Source of the DNA: CAZFLD01 sp964519835
Lineage (GTDB): Bacteria > Spirochaetota > Spirochaetia > DSM-27196 > CAZFLD01
NCBI GenBank assembly: GCA_964519835.1
Contig: CAZFLD010000068.1
Location: 1 to 22,366, forward strand
Length of the DNA: 22,366 bases
Reading direction: 5' to 3'
The position numbers and the translations under genes are program-made. Of this stretch, positions 8,147-16,056 are shown in pieces. Under the pieces are notes generated by a model. The model saw only the letters and a list, made by a program, of their open reading frames with translations. It was not told the DNA's origin and ran no database searches. The first letter of the stretch is position 1. Each line of letters begins with the position of its first letter.

Positions 8147-9250
8147 GTGTCAAGACAAACCAGCATCTTCCATTCGGATCCTGTCGATCTGAAGCGGATC
8201 AAGGAAATCCTGAAGCAACTAGATACGGAGCCGTTGTTTCACCTTTCGATGGCCTCGAAAGAGTTGTTTCATTCTAACTTTTGGTACTGGCTGAGCACGC
8301 TGGACGCCCCGGCGACGTGGAACCTGTTCGTCAATGGGCCACCGCCCGACGGCCTCACATTCCATCGAGAATCCCAAGGTATAGAATTAAGTGACGGCCA
8401 AAAGCCGAAGCGACCCAGATGCGATCTCGCGGCAGAGTCGAATGGTATAACGCACCTCGCTATCGAAAACAAATTCAAGGATATTGCAAAACCGACGCAG
8501 CTTGCCCGGTTAAGCAGTTCGTTTGATCGCAGGACAACAAGGTTTGTGGTGGTGTCGTTGGTCCCACCAGAGACGAGATTGCCGGAAGGATGGACTGCAC
8601 GGAGCCACAAGGAACTTGTGAAGTAACTGAACCCGGAAAATTTTACATCAGACGGTTTCGAGCGATCGATCATAGAGCATTACAAGTTGCTCGTGGACTC
8701 CATCGATCAATTGAAAGAGCTGTTCGTCGACACTGGACAATACGACTTCGCCTTGGCATTTTGCAAAAAGACCAATGTATTTGACGATTTAGACTCGATT
8801 CGACTCTGGGAGTTGTACCAGCGTCTACGCGCCGGTCAGGTGATTGCGAAATTCATCGTTCCGCTTTTCGAGCACAAGCTCAACGTCTGTACTGCCGTGA
8901 CAATCAACAGCAAAAAGGCCACGATGGATTTCGCCCTTCAAGTCGGGAGCCACCGGATCGGTGTTCAGGTCGAAAATGACACGCTACGGCGGTTCATCAA
9001 CGGCAATATGGCCGAGACGTTCGCGACACGCTTAGCGGAGAACGGGCATATCTTCGACAAAGAATGGAGATCGCCCCGTGGCGGTCGGCCGTTCCTCTTT
9101 TATGGCCGAGGAACAAGGACCGAGTTTGTATATCAATACAGGAAGATCAAAGAAGGCACGTCGGTAGACAAGCTACTCCGAGATGTTGCCGAGGCCCTAA
9201 CTGAAGTTGACAGGTGCGCGCCCGTCCTGCGCGATCTGTTTGGCAAATAG
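8147..9250 (+). pseudogene. PD-(D/E)XK nuclease (PDDEXK_4-like), split by in-frame TAA
   Basis: The probable start is GTG at 8147, with GGAG 5 nt upstream. The open frame reaches back to ATG 7964, but that part overlaps the preceding gene. The first 159 residues hold the nuclease core: E39 in K-E-L-F-H-S-N-F-W, D93 in R-C-D-L-A-A-E, and E107/K109 in L-A-I-E-N-K-F-K-D, then Q118. A TAA at 8624-8626 stops the frame. Translation then continues in the same frame to 9250 (about 207 residues), rich in helices and charged residues, with an internal ATG at 8687. The total of about 367 residues suits the family. Either the gene carries a nonsense mutation, the stop is read through, or two polypeptides are made. 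No new ribosome binding site is obvious before 8687. Confidence 0.75.
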
Positions 9251-9313
9251 CAGCCCACCCCAGACACTTCATGTCCGAGGTACTCTTCTACATTGCCAGT
9301 TAGGAGGCACCAA

Positions 9314-9823
9314 ATGTACATGAGAACCTGGAACAACAAGCTTTACTTTGACCGCATGCCGGGCCGAACTCGCGAGGCTCATCGCAGCGACCGGGTCGCC
9401 GATTGGCTCGACGAGATGAAGCACAACGGCATCACAAGCGTCGTCTGCTTAGCGCCGGAAGAGGACATTGCGGCCCAGAGCCCGGAGTATCGGCGCTGGA
9501 GGCTGGAGCAGCGGGAAGCGGCCGACTACGAGCTTATCGACTTTCCGATCCCGGACTTCAATCCGCCGCAGGCGGATGCGGCTCCCGCTTTTTGGGCCCT
9601 TGCTCGGATCCTTGCCCAACGCGTAGAGGACGGTCAGAAGTTCTTTGTTCACTGCGGAGCCGGTCGGGGCCGGACCGGCACTATGGCCGTCGCAATCCTG
9701 ATGGCAATGGGAAAGAGCTACGACGAGGCCTACCAAGCCATCAATGCTGCGGGGTCTTATCCGGAGACGCCGGAGCAGAAGGCTTTTCTGAAAGCCGGGC
9801 CGGCCAAGCCTGCCAACACCTAA
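9314..9823 (+). CDS. Dual-specificity-type protein tyrosine phosphatase, copy 1
   Basis: 169 aa from the ATG at 9314, chosen because AGGAGG at 9302-9307 sits 6 nt upstream. The signature H-C-G-A-G-R-G-R-T-G-T gives the nucleophile C114 and phosphate-binding R120. The candidate general acid is D81 in F-P-I-P-D-F. Such cysteine phosphatases remove phosphate from tyrosine, serine/threonine or other phosphorylated substrates through a phospho-cysteine intermediate. It lies 63 bp after the split nuclease gene and its stop overlaps the convergent WYL gene by 4 bp. Two more copies exist in this window (16881 and 21535). This one is the most divergent from the others and has all expected catalytic residues and the best ribosome binding site. 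Confidence 0.9.
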   Translation: MYMRTWNNKLYFDRMPGRTREAHRSDRVADWLDEMKHNGITSVVCLAPEEDIAAQSPEYRRWRLEQREAADYELIDFPIPDFNPPQADAAPAFWALARILAQRVEDGQKFFVHCGAGRGRTGTMAVAILMAMGKSYDEAYQAINAAGSYPETPEQKAFLKAGPAKPANT

Positions 9824-10824
9824 CGATAACTCTCCGCAGTCCGCCTAAACCAGTCGGCGGCGCGAGCACGCAGGTCCGGGGGTGAGAGGATCTCCGCCTC
9901 CGGGCCCCATTGGCTTACCCAGAAGACCACCTGGGACTGTTGGTTGGTTCGGAAGCGTACGGTGATGGATCCGTCTTTGTGCTTGGTCACCTTCTGTTCA
10001 GGATGCCACGTTCGTTCGGGGATCTTGGAGGCGGCTTCGCCGGAGAATCGGACCGAGACCTCCACAAAGTCTTCGCTCGCAAAGATCCCGAATGATGGAT
10101 CGATGTGATTCTCAACACGAAACACCTGACTCACGGTGAAGGTTTCCGGGCGCAACTTGGCGCGCTTGACGCGGCCCAATGCGTAGACACGAATGTTCTT
10201 GTCGCGCTGCGAGTACGCAAGAAGGTACCACTCTCCCCTATGCCCGATGACATGATAGGGATCGACGATGCGAATCATCGGCTCGGAGTAGGTCGGCTTG
10301 AGGTAGTGGATGACAAGGCTCCGCCGGTCGCGCATGGCGTCTCGCACCGTCTCCCACACTTCATCCGCGATCCTCGTGACCGGCTCGGTAATCACGGTCA
10401 TGTCGTCGACAAGGTCTTGTGAACTGAGGGACACATTCTCGGGAAGCAGATCGGTGAGTCGCCGAAACACGTCTTTGAGCGCCTTGTAGAACGGCGTATT
10501 GCGGTAGCTGGCCAACGCTCGATCGGCGACAAGAATCGCAAAAAGGTCGGCCTGGCTCAGACTCATCGCCGGGATCCGCCACGACAGGTCCGTGTAGTAG
10601 TAACCCTTACGCGAGGGGTCGTACTCGATCGGCGCGCCCATGTCCTTCATCCAGTTTGTGTCACGGCCGATCGTACGGACGCTCACCTCTTCGCCTTCCT
10701 CGTCCTCGTAGCGGTCGGCAAGCTGAGCCGAGGACCACACACGGGCAGTGCTGCCCCCGGTAAACGCCGCGCGGAGCACGCGATCTATTAGGGCCAACCG
10801 ATAGTGACGGCTCGTCAAACTCAT
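9820..10824 (-). CDS. WYL-domain transcriptional regulator
   Basis: 334 aa with an N-terminal winged HTH (about residues 34-66, 'SSAQLADRYEDEEGEEVSVR' followed by T-I-G-R-D) and a central WYL domain with G-E-W-Y-L-L-A-Y (W199-Y200-L201) and R-V-Y-A-L-G-R-V. A C-terminal WCX-like part follows. WYL proteins sense ligands such as nucleic acids or cyclic nucleotides and often control defence or DNA-damage genes, including BREX and CRISPR loci. The gene starts 14 bp after the AAA+ ATPase gene on the same strand, so both are probably on one mRNA. No clear Shine-Dalgarno precedes the ATG, which fits translational coupling. Its 3' end overlaps PTP copy 1 tail-to-tail by 4 bp. Confidence 0.9.
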   Translation of the reverse strand: MSLTSRHYRLALIDRVLRAAFTGGSTARVWSSAQLADRYEDEEGEEVSVRTIGRDTNWMKDMGAPIEYDPSRKGYYYTDLSWRIPAMSLSQADLFAILVADRALASYRNTPFYKALKDVFRRLTDLLPENVSLSSQDLVDDMTVITEPVTRIADEVWETVRDAMRDRRSLVIHYLKPTYSEPMIRIVDPYHVIGHRGEWYLLAYSQRDKNIRVYALGRVKRAKLRPETFTVSQVFRVENHIDPSFGIFASEDFVEVSVRFSGEAASKIPERTWHPEQKVTKHKDGSITVRFRTNQQSQVVFWVSQWGPEAEILSPPDLRARAADWFRRTAESYR

Positions 10825-10838
10825 ATTCAGACTATACG

Positions 10839-13034
10839 CTAGAAGCCGATTTTTCGCGCCGGGCTACGAGCCTCCGCTGCAGCGATTATCTCATCAACCA
10901 CCGTCTTTGCATCGACCGCATCTTCATCGAGGTTGAGAACCTCAGCGGCCGTATCAAAGTCACTGACCATTAGTGAGGCGGCTGCCTCCAGCATGCTCCG
11001 CTCCGGCGCGGAGAGCTCGATTTGCGGGAAGAAGTGGTGCAGGGCCGCGGCGATTGCGCCGGCTGCGAGCGGGCCAAAGACGATATGCTTGTGGAATCGG
11101 CGTCGCAGAGCCGGGTCGATCGCTTCTCCGCGATTTGTGCAGGCAACAAGGATCCCGTCGAAGCTCTGCATCTGCTGAAGGAACTCGGAGATCTGCGTGT
11201 ACTCCCACGAGCGTGATGCCGTCTTTCGGTCGTACAGCAGCGCATCCGCTTCGTCCAGGACCAGGACCGCGTTCGCTTGCTCGGCGTGGGAAAATGCCGC
11301 GGCTATCTGCTTCTCCGCTTCTCCCACAAACATCGAAAGCAGATCCGAGGGCCGTCGGACCATCGCCTCTCGACGCATCTGTTGTGCAAGCCACTTTGCA
11401 GCTTCCGTCTTACCGCCACCCGGCGGACCGGAGAAGAGGATGCGAAGCCCCCTCCCCGCGTCATTCCGCCGTGAGGCCATTGCGACCAGGTCCGGGAGCG
11501 CTTCACTTGTGTTGGATAACTCCGGCAGGAAGCGACTACGGACCGCCGGTAGCGAGTGGATGTCGGGGTTGACCCGCGACCGCGCCGCACGACGGAAGTA
11601 GCTCGTAAGCCCATCGGCCTTGTTTTGCTCATCGGCGCTCGCTTCGTGGAGAGCGATCTTGGCCGCTCGTTCCGCTGCCGCGGGCGTAAAGAAAAACCGG
11701 GAGGCAAGCTCTTCGCAGAGCTCAGGCGGCAATACCTCATCTCGCAGCTTTTCGGAGAGGATGCGGGTCCGCGTCTGAAGAGACGGTTCGGGAAACTCAA
11801 GCGTGTGCGCAAAGCGTCGCAACGCCGATGTGGGAACCGCCGCAAAGGAGTTGCTTATCCAGATCGTCGGAACAGAAATGGACTCGAGGAGTTGGTTTAA
11901 CTCGGACTTATCGTAGCGTCCTACCTCCGACGCCCCGTAGCGGTCCGCCGCGCTTTGCAGGATGGAATCGGCCTCATCTATGATCAGAAGATCCTTGATT
12001 TGATCGACAAGCGCTGCAGCCAGGCGGATGCGGCTGATGCGTTGATACGGTCCCTGGTGCTCGCCGTCGGTAGCAGCTCCGTCCCATCGCGGTGCAATGC
12101 CTTTGCGACCAAGGGTTGAGGCCAAGCTCCGGACAAACTCGGTCTTGCCGATCCCGGGCCGGCCAATCACAAGAACATGGCCGCCGGTCTTGACGGCCGC
12201 AATACAGTCCGCCACTTCCTCGCGCGGCAAGTCGAAGCTTGATAGCTTGTAACAGGCCGGGGGCACCTCGCACAGTGTCATCTCAGTGAGTTGTTCGAGG
12301 GAGTTGAGGCGGAGGGCGCTACGAATGGACTCATTAAGACCAAAACTCAATCCGCCCCAGCGCTCGTCGCTCTTGCTTACGACCAAACCGAGCTTACGTA
12401 ACCTTGCGCCCGGCAGCAGCAGTTTGCCGCTTACATCGATGGAGACTGAAGCGCACTTTGACAAAAGGCGAAGTGATGCCCGAAAGTACGTTCCATAACG
12501 CCCACGGGCGCCTGAGCATGATAACTCTATGGCATAGAACGTGGCGACGATTCGCGCTTCAGAGAAAGATAACCCAAACAAACGACCGATCTGCTCGACC
12601 AACGGCGGCAACGTGGGGACCGTCTTGGGTAACGCCTCCTGCAAGACCCTACAGATGTCACGACAGGCCTGATCGTTGAGTGTCGCGGCCATCTCACAGC
12701 CTCTTGCCAAGGCTGCTTTGTATCGCTTATGCGTGGGGCGGGCCCCGGCTTTGATGAGGCTCGCAAGCACTCCTGATTCGATGCCCTCAGAGGTTTTGAA
12801 CTCCAATGTCCGCGTTACGATGCGCGCCGCGCGTCGACCAGCGTGTTCATCCAGTGTCTCGATAGAACCCAAGATCTGGGAGTCGTCCAGGTCTCGGATC
12901 TCAAAAAAATAGGCCGTTGCTCGTTGGTACCACGGTCGCCAGTCGCTTCCAACGTACTCACTTGTTCGCTCGGACACAAAGGGCCGACTCGCCCTTGCCG
13001 AGATCCTTTTTCGAATTGTGTACGGTGAGCTCAT
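10839..13034 (-). CDS. Double AAA+ ATPase
   Basis: 731 aa with an alpha-helical N-terminal region (1-260) and two AAA+ modules. Module 1 has Walker A G-R-P-G-I-G-K-T (291-298), Walker B L-L-I-I-D-E-A-D (349-356) and a sensor W-I-S-N-S (392-396). Module 2 has Walker A G-P-P-G-G-G-K-T (536-543), Walker B V-L-V-L-D-E-A-D (590-597), sensor A-C-T-N (631-634) and a probable arginine finger in R-R-R-F (644-647). Both sites look able to bind and hydrolyse ATP. Such tandem AAA+ proteins remodel proteins or nucleic acids. The target is unknown here. GGAGG lies 12 nt before the ATG at 13034, a rather long spacing. The WYL regulator follows 14 bp downstream. Confidence 0.85.
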   Translation of the reverse strand: MSSPYTIRKRISARASRPFVSERTSEYVGSDWRPWYQRATAYFFEIRDLDDSQILGSIETLDEHAGRRAARIVTRTLEFKTSEGIESGVLASLIKAGARPTHKRYKAALARGCEMAATLNDQACRDICRVLQEALPKTVPTLPPLVEQIGRLFGLSFSEARIVATFYAIELSCSGARGRYGTYFRASLRLLSKCASVSIDVSGKLLLPGARLRKLGLVVSKSDERWGGLSFGLNESIRSALRLNSLEQLTEMTLCEVPPACYKLSSFDLPREEVADCIAAVKTGGHVLVIGRPGIGKTEFVRSLASTLGRKGIAPRWDGAATDGEHQGPYQRISRIRLAAALVDQIKDLLIIDEADSILQSAADRYGASEVGRYDKSELNQLLESISVPTIWISNSFAAVPTSALRRFAHTLEFPEPSLQTRTRILSEKLRDEVLPPELCEELASRFFFTPAAAERAAKIALHEASADEQNKADGLTSYFRRAARSRVNPDIHSLPAVRSRFLPELSNTSEALPDLVAMASRRNDAGRGLRILFSGPPGGGKTEAAKWLAQQMRREAMVRRPSDLLSMFVGEAEKQIAAAFSHAEQANAVLVLDEADALLYDRKTASRSWEYTQISEFLQQMQSFDGILVACTNRGEAIDPALRRRFHKHIVFGPLAAGAIAAALHHFFPQIELSAPERSMLEAAASLMVSDFDTAAEVLNLDEDAVDAKTVVDEIIAAAEARSPARKIGF

Positions 13035-13085
13035 CTAATCCATAGTCCTCCTTTTTTGGTATAGCCGAAGCGGGACGAGCAGAAC

Positions 13086-13556
13086 CTACTCGTCGTGGTG
13101 GTCGTGGAAACCCATAACGATCTGGAAAAACTGAAGCTTCTCCGAGAAATCGGAGTAGGTATCCGAGACGTTGGCCTCATGGTTGTGCGCCGCGACATTG
13201 GCCAAATACGCGACGTCGATTCCCGGCGTAAAGACAAAGCCAAAGCCGATGGATAGATAGGGCGTTCCGTTACGGCGAATCGCGTAGAACAGCAGGAGCT
13301 CGCGCTCGCTTATTAGCTCGACCGTCAACTCCGCCGTGAGCTCGGTCCCGGGACGCGTCACATCCCGAAGCGGTGCATCAAGAAGCAAGTCCGCCAACGA
13401 TTCGAGCCCCAAGTCGTAAACCCCAAGGCGCAACTGAACAGGCGCCTCCCGCATATGCTCCGGCACATCTCGCGGGACCAGCACCTGCGCAAACAGCGGC
13501 GACGCTGCCGCAGCACTAAACGCAACGAACAATCCGATCAATCTGAGTTGTTTCAT
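13086..13556 (-). CDS. Secreted hypothetical protein
   Basis: 156 aa. GGAGGG lies 4 nt before the ATG. A classical signal peptide (M-K-Q-L-R-L-I-G-L-F-V-A-F-S, then a small-residue stretch ending L-F-A-Q) is probably cleaved after A23 or Q24. The mature part is about 130 residues, acidic and beta-rich, and ends with a His-rich tail (H-D-H-H-D-E) that could bind a metal. There is no lipobox Cys. I do not recognise the family. It ends 51 bp before the AAA+ gene on the same strand, so it could share its transcript. Confidence 0.75.
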   Translation of the reverse strand: MKQLRLIGLFVAFSAAAASPLFAQVLVPRDVPEHMREAPVQLRLGVYDLGLESLADLLLDAPLRDVTRPGTELTAELTVELISERELLLFYAIRRNGTPYLSIGFGFVFTPGIDVAYLANVAAHNHEANVSDTYSDFSEKLQFFQIVMGFHDHHDE

Positions 13557-13597
13557 GTTTCCCTCCGTTGTATTCCCAAAGGCTACAGGCGGAGGTA

Positions 13598-13657
13598 CGA
13601 CAAAAGGTGTCGGGGGTCTTGTTTTTTATGGGGTTTTTCGCTTATTGAGTTGGGTAA
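13598..13657. repeat. ~60-bp repeat R1, copy 1 (3' end of DUF1643 gene)
   Basis: Aligns without gaps to 14845-14904, about 46 of 60 identical. The best blocks are GACAAAAGG-GTCGGGGGTC and TTGAGTTGGGTA. In this copy the right part encodes the last residues of the DUF1643 protein. It also holds the weak hairpin CGACA-AAAGG-TGTCG. Confidence 0.65.
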
Positions 13658-14357
13658 TGGCGCAGCAGAGCCATTTCTGCTGTCGCACCTGCATCCACGG
13701 TAACGGATGGTAGAACCCCCAATCGGTGCGTGGATGGCGCAGACCGACAAGATCGGGGTGCATGGATACCTCGTCAACGTTGGCGCATCCCAAGATTTCT
13801 TTTAGCCCGTCTTTGGCAAGGTCGATGAGCGGTCTAAGCCTCGAGGCAACACCCCACGCTAGTAAAATGGGACCACCGGCTCTGCGCGTTAGCGCTTGTC
13901 GCAACTCCGGTCGGCGGGTCTCGTGAAAGATGGAGTGGGACAAGTCCCGGTCAGGCCGTATGAGTCGGTAGAACCGTCGGCTTTTTGCCTCCCGCAAATC
14001 CGATAGGTTAATGACCCGAACGAAGTTCCATTGGAACTTGTTCATGAGACGCATCACTTGGTTTTGTGTTTTGTCGGGACAGGTTTTCACAGGCTCGTTA
14101 ATGACGTTGTCATCGTGCGGCTTCGAACCACCTGGATTCATCATGATCACCACGGCATCCGGCAACTCCGCTTGCTCGTGGTCTTTCCTATGGATGTTCA
14201 GAACTCTTCGGCAGTTGGCATTTGATGTGTCCGCTCCTGCCCAGTCGCCGGGACGATTCTCGAAGACTCCGGTCGCCGCGAACTTGTCCGGGCAGAGGCA
14301 CCAGGCGTCTTGGAGTGCGATGGACTCATTGCAGGTGTGATTGTCCAAGTATCCCAT
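13626..14357 (-). CDS. DUF1643-family protein
   Basis: 243 aa from the ATG at 14357, with AGGAG about 9 nt upstream. Family hallmarks are V-V-I-M-M-N-P-G-G-S (69-78), V-R-V-I-N-L-S-D-L-R (113-122), I-L-L-A-W-G (164-169) and R-H-P-R-T-D-W-G-F-Y-H-P-L-P-W near the C-terminus. DUF1643 proteins have a UDG-like fold with no assigned reaction and are often found in phages and defence islands. The N-terminus holds several Cys residues (C9, C20, C22, C49) that could bind zinc. The gene stands alone between two copies of repeat R1, one of which overlaps its 3' end. Confidence 0.8.
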   Translation of the reverse strand: MGYLDNHTCNESIALQDAWCLCPDKFAATGVFENRPGDWAGADTSNANCRRVLNIHRKDHEQAELPDAVVIMMNPGGSKPHDDNVINEPVKTCPDKTQNQVMRLMNKFQWNFVRVINLSDLREAKSRRFYRLIRPDRDLSHSIFHETRRPELRQALTRRAGGPILLAWGVASRLRPLIDLAKDGLKEILGCANVDEVSMHPDLVGLRHPRTDWGFYHPLPWMQVRQQKWLCCAITQLNKRKTP

Positions 14358-14383
14358 GTGTTTTAGCTCCTATTCTTTGTTTA

Positions 14384-14710
14384 TCACGATTCGCCGATGC
14401 CCACGGGGGATCGGCCTTGTCGACTCGAGTTCCCACCTTCCCGCTCTGTCGGAACGTTCCAAACCTCTATCCAGAATAGAACGATTGCCTCAGCGACGGC
14501 TCTGGTGCCGACACCGGCCTGGCCCATTGTTGCTTTGGCATGGCCCCATACCACGCGGCACACAGCATCGGCGCTGATTAACACCACGACTCCGGCGCGT
14601 TCTTCCGCCGCGAGCTCCGGCGGATATTCGACGGGATAAGCATCCCCAACCACGTCGTCAATCGCGACTGCAACACAAACAAGAGGACTCCCGAGTACAT
14701 CACCTACCAT
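14384..14710 (-). CDS. Hypothetical fragment, possibly 5'-truncated
   Basis: A 108-residue frame (ATG at 14710) with hydrophobic, regular-looking sequence such as G-V-V-V-L-I-S-A-D-A-V-C and A-E-A-I-V-L-F-W-I-E-V-W. The frame stays open without an ATG for about 90 bases further upstream (T-L-S-W-K-S-E-T-R-R-Y-F-D-A-S-A-V), suggesting the 5' end has been lost. It has no recognisable family or good ribosome binding site. A competing + strand frame (14397-14639) has poorer composition. It ends 26 bases before the DUF1643 start. Confidence 0.3.
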   Translation of the reverse strand: MVGDVLGSPLVCVAVAIDDVVGDAYPVEYPPELAAEERAGVVVLISADAVCRVVWGHAKATMGQAGVGTRAVAEAIVLFWIEVWNVPTEREGGNSSRQGRSPVGIGES

Positions 14711-14844
14711 TACCGCCGAAGCGTCGAAATACCGGCGTGTTTCTGATTTCCAAGACAGTGTCGGACCATGTGCCCCGAACCCGTCAGCTTGATGCTGGTC
14801 CTGGGTTCACCAAGGATTCTCGGTTAACAGTAGAAGCAAACGTC

Positions 14845-14904
14845 GGACAAAAGGCGTCGGGGGTCGTGTTTTTGTGCAGGTTTATCTGCAATTGAGTTGG
14901 GTAG
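14845..14904. repeat. ~60-bp repeat R1, copy 2
   Basis: Second copy of the repeat at 13598-13657, same orientation, about 1.25 kb away. It has no intact gene around it, and only the terminal T-Q-L-N codons of the DUF1643 end are recognisable on the - strand. Confidence 0.65.
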
Positions 14905-14959
14905 CGTCCCGTCAACCGGTCTGAATGCCCATCTCCGGGAGCCGGGACCAATGCCGCCG

Positions 14960-15135
14960 CGAGCTTCTCCAGGAGGCGCTCCGCCGATTCGGGCTCAACC
15001 ACCTTGGCCAAGCTCGTAGCCCATCGCGGTAAGAATACGCCGGAGCCCGAACCGTTCCGGTAATGCTCCCCGGGGTCTCATCCAGTATTCGATTGTGGCC
15101 TTCTTTTCCTCGTCGCTGTACTTCGGTCACCTGCC
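14960..15135 (-). pseudogene. IS3-type transposase OrfA relic
   Basis: Reading the - strand, Y-S-D-E-E-K-K-A-T-I-E-Y in one frame is followed, after a frameshift near 15080, by P-G-S-I-T-G-T-V-R-A and R-D-G-L-R-A-W in another. Together these resemble the N-terminal HTH of IS3-family OrfA proteins (Y-S-x-E-x-K, then T-x-R-A-L-G-Y-P-S-R). Further stops follow. No OrfB, terminal inverted repeats or target duplication can be seen, so this is a decayed fragment. Confidence 0.5.
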
Positions 15136-15203
15136 ATATCTGAGGCGTAGTGGCCCTGATTCCCCGTAAACTCGGTGCGGATGAGAAGCGCACACTCTCC
15201 CCC

Positions 15204-15286
15204 CATCGAGTCAGCTCGCGGCAGCCTCCTGTAACGGCTCTCCGTCGCATCGGAGATCGATCATGTAGAGCCTACTCAGTTCGTCG
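15204..15286. repeat. 83-bp repeat E, copy 2
   Basis: Second copy of the element at 4969-5051 (76/83 identical, same orientation). It is separated by only 23 bases from the XRE fragment at 15309-15400, whereas 280 bases separate the two parts at the first locus. Confidence 0.8.
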
Positions 15287-15308
15287 TCGCAAAGGCTGAC
15301 AGTGATAC

Positions 15309-15400
15309 TCGTCAGGGCCAAGCTTGCTGAAGGTGCGCCACTCCGATCGAATCGGCCCCTTCGCTATAGGATCATCCACCAGATAGGCGAGGAGCCTCTG
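15309..15400 (-). pseudogene. XRE gene remnant, HTH deleted
   Basis: On the - strand this encodes T-Q-R-L-L-A-Y-L-V-D-D-P-I-A-K-G-P-I-R-S-E-W, then T-F-S-K-L-G-P-D-E. It matches the N-terminal part of the XRE protein at 5331-5422 (V-Q-R-L-L-A-N-L-V-D-D-L-I-V-K-G, then S-K-L-G-P-D-E). Everything beyond, including the HTH, is missing, and the sequence jumps into repeat E. It is an internal-deletion derivative of the first locus. Confidence 0.7.
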
Positions 15401-15523
15401 GGTGCACCATACCATGTACTTGTGCGGAATCTATCAAACGGCGGGCATCACGATCGCCTCCCGCTCCTGAAGTCCGACCTTGCGGCCGGCACCTGACCAA
15501 ACCGAACAGACGGGGGGAGGCAC

Positions 15524-15556
15524 GATCGATGCCCTTGATATCTAGGTTATACCGAA
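15524..15556. repeat. Boundary repeat, copy A
   Basis: Reads GATCGATGCCCTTGATATCT then AGGTTATACCGA. It matches copies B (18166-18198) and C (20387-20419) in the pattern GATxGATGCCCxxGATxTxTAxGTTATxCCG. It lies about 45 bases before the DUF6978 gene, so it could carry promoter elements or mark a recombination boundary. Confidence 0.6.
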
Positions 15557-15600
15557 TCAACCTTTTGATGCAGACGGCGCCTTGCCGATAATGGCAATGG

Positions 15601-16047
15601 ATGGCTTCAACGGACTTGACCCAAGCGGAGGCAGACTATCTCTTGGCGCTCGAAAAGGTCCGTCGAAACGACGAACCGCAGCAGTTTCCCGGGATCGGCG
15701 CAGATCTGGAAGTCTCGCTGGTCTCACGAGACGGACGCGAAGACTTCATCCTTAACGTCTCTCGAGGGCGGATCAAAGTCACGAAGTGTTCCTACCAGAA
15801 CCGAGCCAGATCAGTCGTCGTGCTGGCGCGCCTCGACATAGACGGTCCACCGCATCAAAACCCGGACGGCACCTATGTGCCCTGCCCGCATATCCACCTT
15901 TTCCGGGAGGGGTACGCAGTCAAGTGGGCCTTCCCTGCGGTCGAGCATATTGGCCCAGCAGGTTCGGACTTCCAGACAGTCTCTCAACAATTCTGTCGGT
16001 TTTGCAGTATAATCAAGCCACCTGTCCTCCAAGGCGGGCTATTCTGA
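15601..16047 (+). CDS. DUF6978-like protein
   Basis: 148 aa from the ATG at 15601. Recognisable features are L-T-Q-A-E-A-D-Y-L-L-A-L-E-K at the N-terminus, R-E-D-F-I-L-N-V-S-R-G-R-I, Y-Q-N-R-A-R, and then P-H-Q-N-P-D-G-T-Y with P-C-P-H-I-H-L-F-R-E-G-Y, as I recall for the DUF6978 family. Cys and His residues (C94, H96, H98; C132, C135) could form a metal site. It ends 9 bp before a DUF1828/DUF1829 gene. This pair occurs together in many genomes and is suspected, not shown, to be a TA or defence pair. The ribosome binding site is weak. Boundary repeat A lies just upstream. Confidence 0.7.
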   Translation: MASTDLTQAEADYLLALEKVRRNDEPQQFPGIGADLEVSLVSRDGREDFILNVSRGRIKVTKCSYQNRARSVVVLARLDIDGPPHQNPDGTYVPCPHIHLFREGYAVKWAFPAVEHIGPAGSDFQTVSQQFCRFCSIIKPPVLQGGLF

Positions 16048-16056
16048 GGATGCGCC

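Noticed and set aside
8616..8635. Programmed stop-codon read-through in the PD-(D/E)XK gene
   Set aside because: The stop is TAA followed by CTG, without the CAR-YYA context or a clear downstream stem; kept only as one option among mutation and gene split.
14397..14639. + strand 80-aa frame
   Set aside because: Thr/Ala/Ser-rich composition typical of an antisense shadow; the - strand frame is more protein-like.
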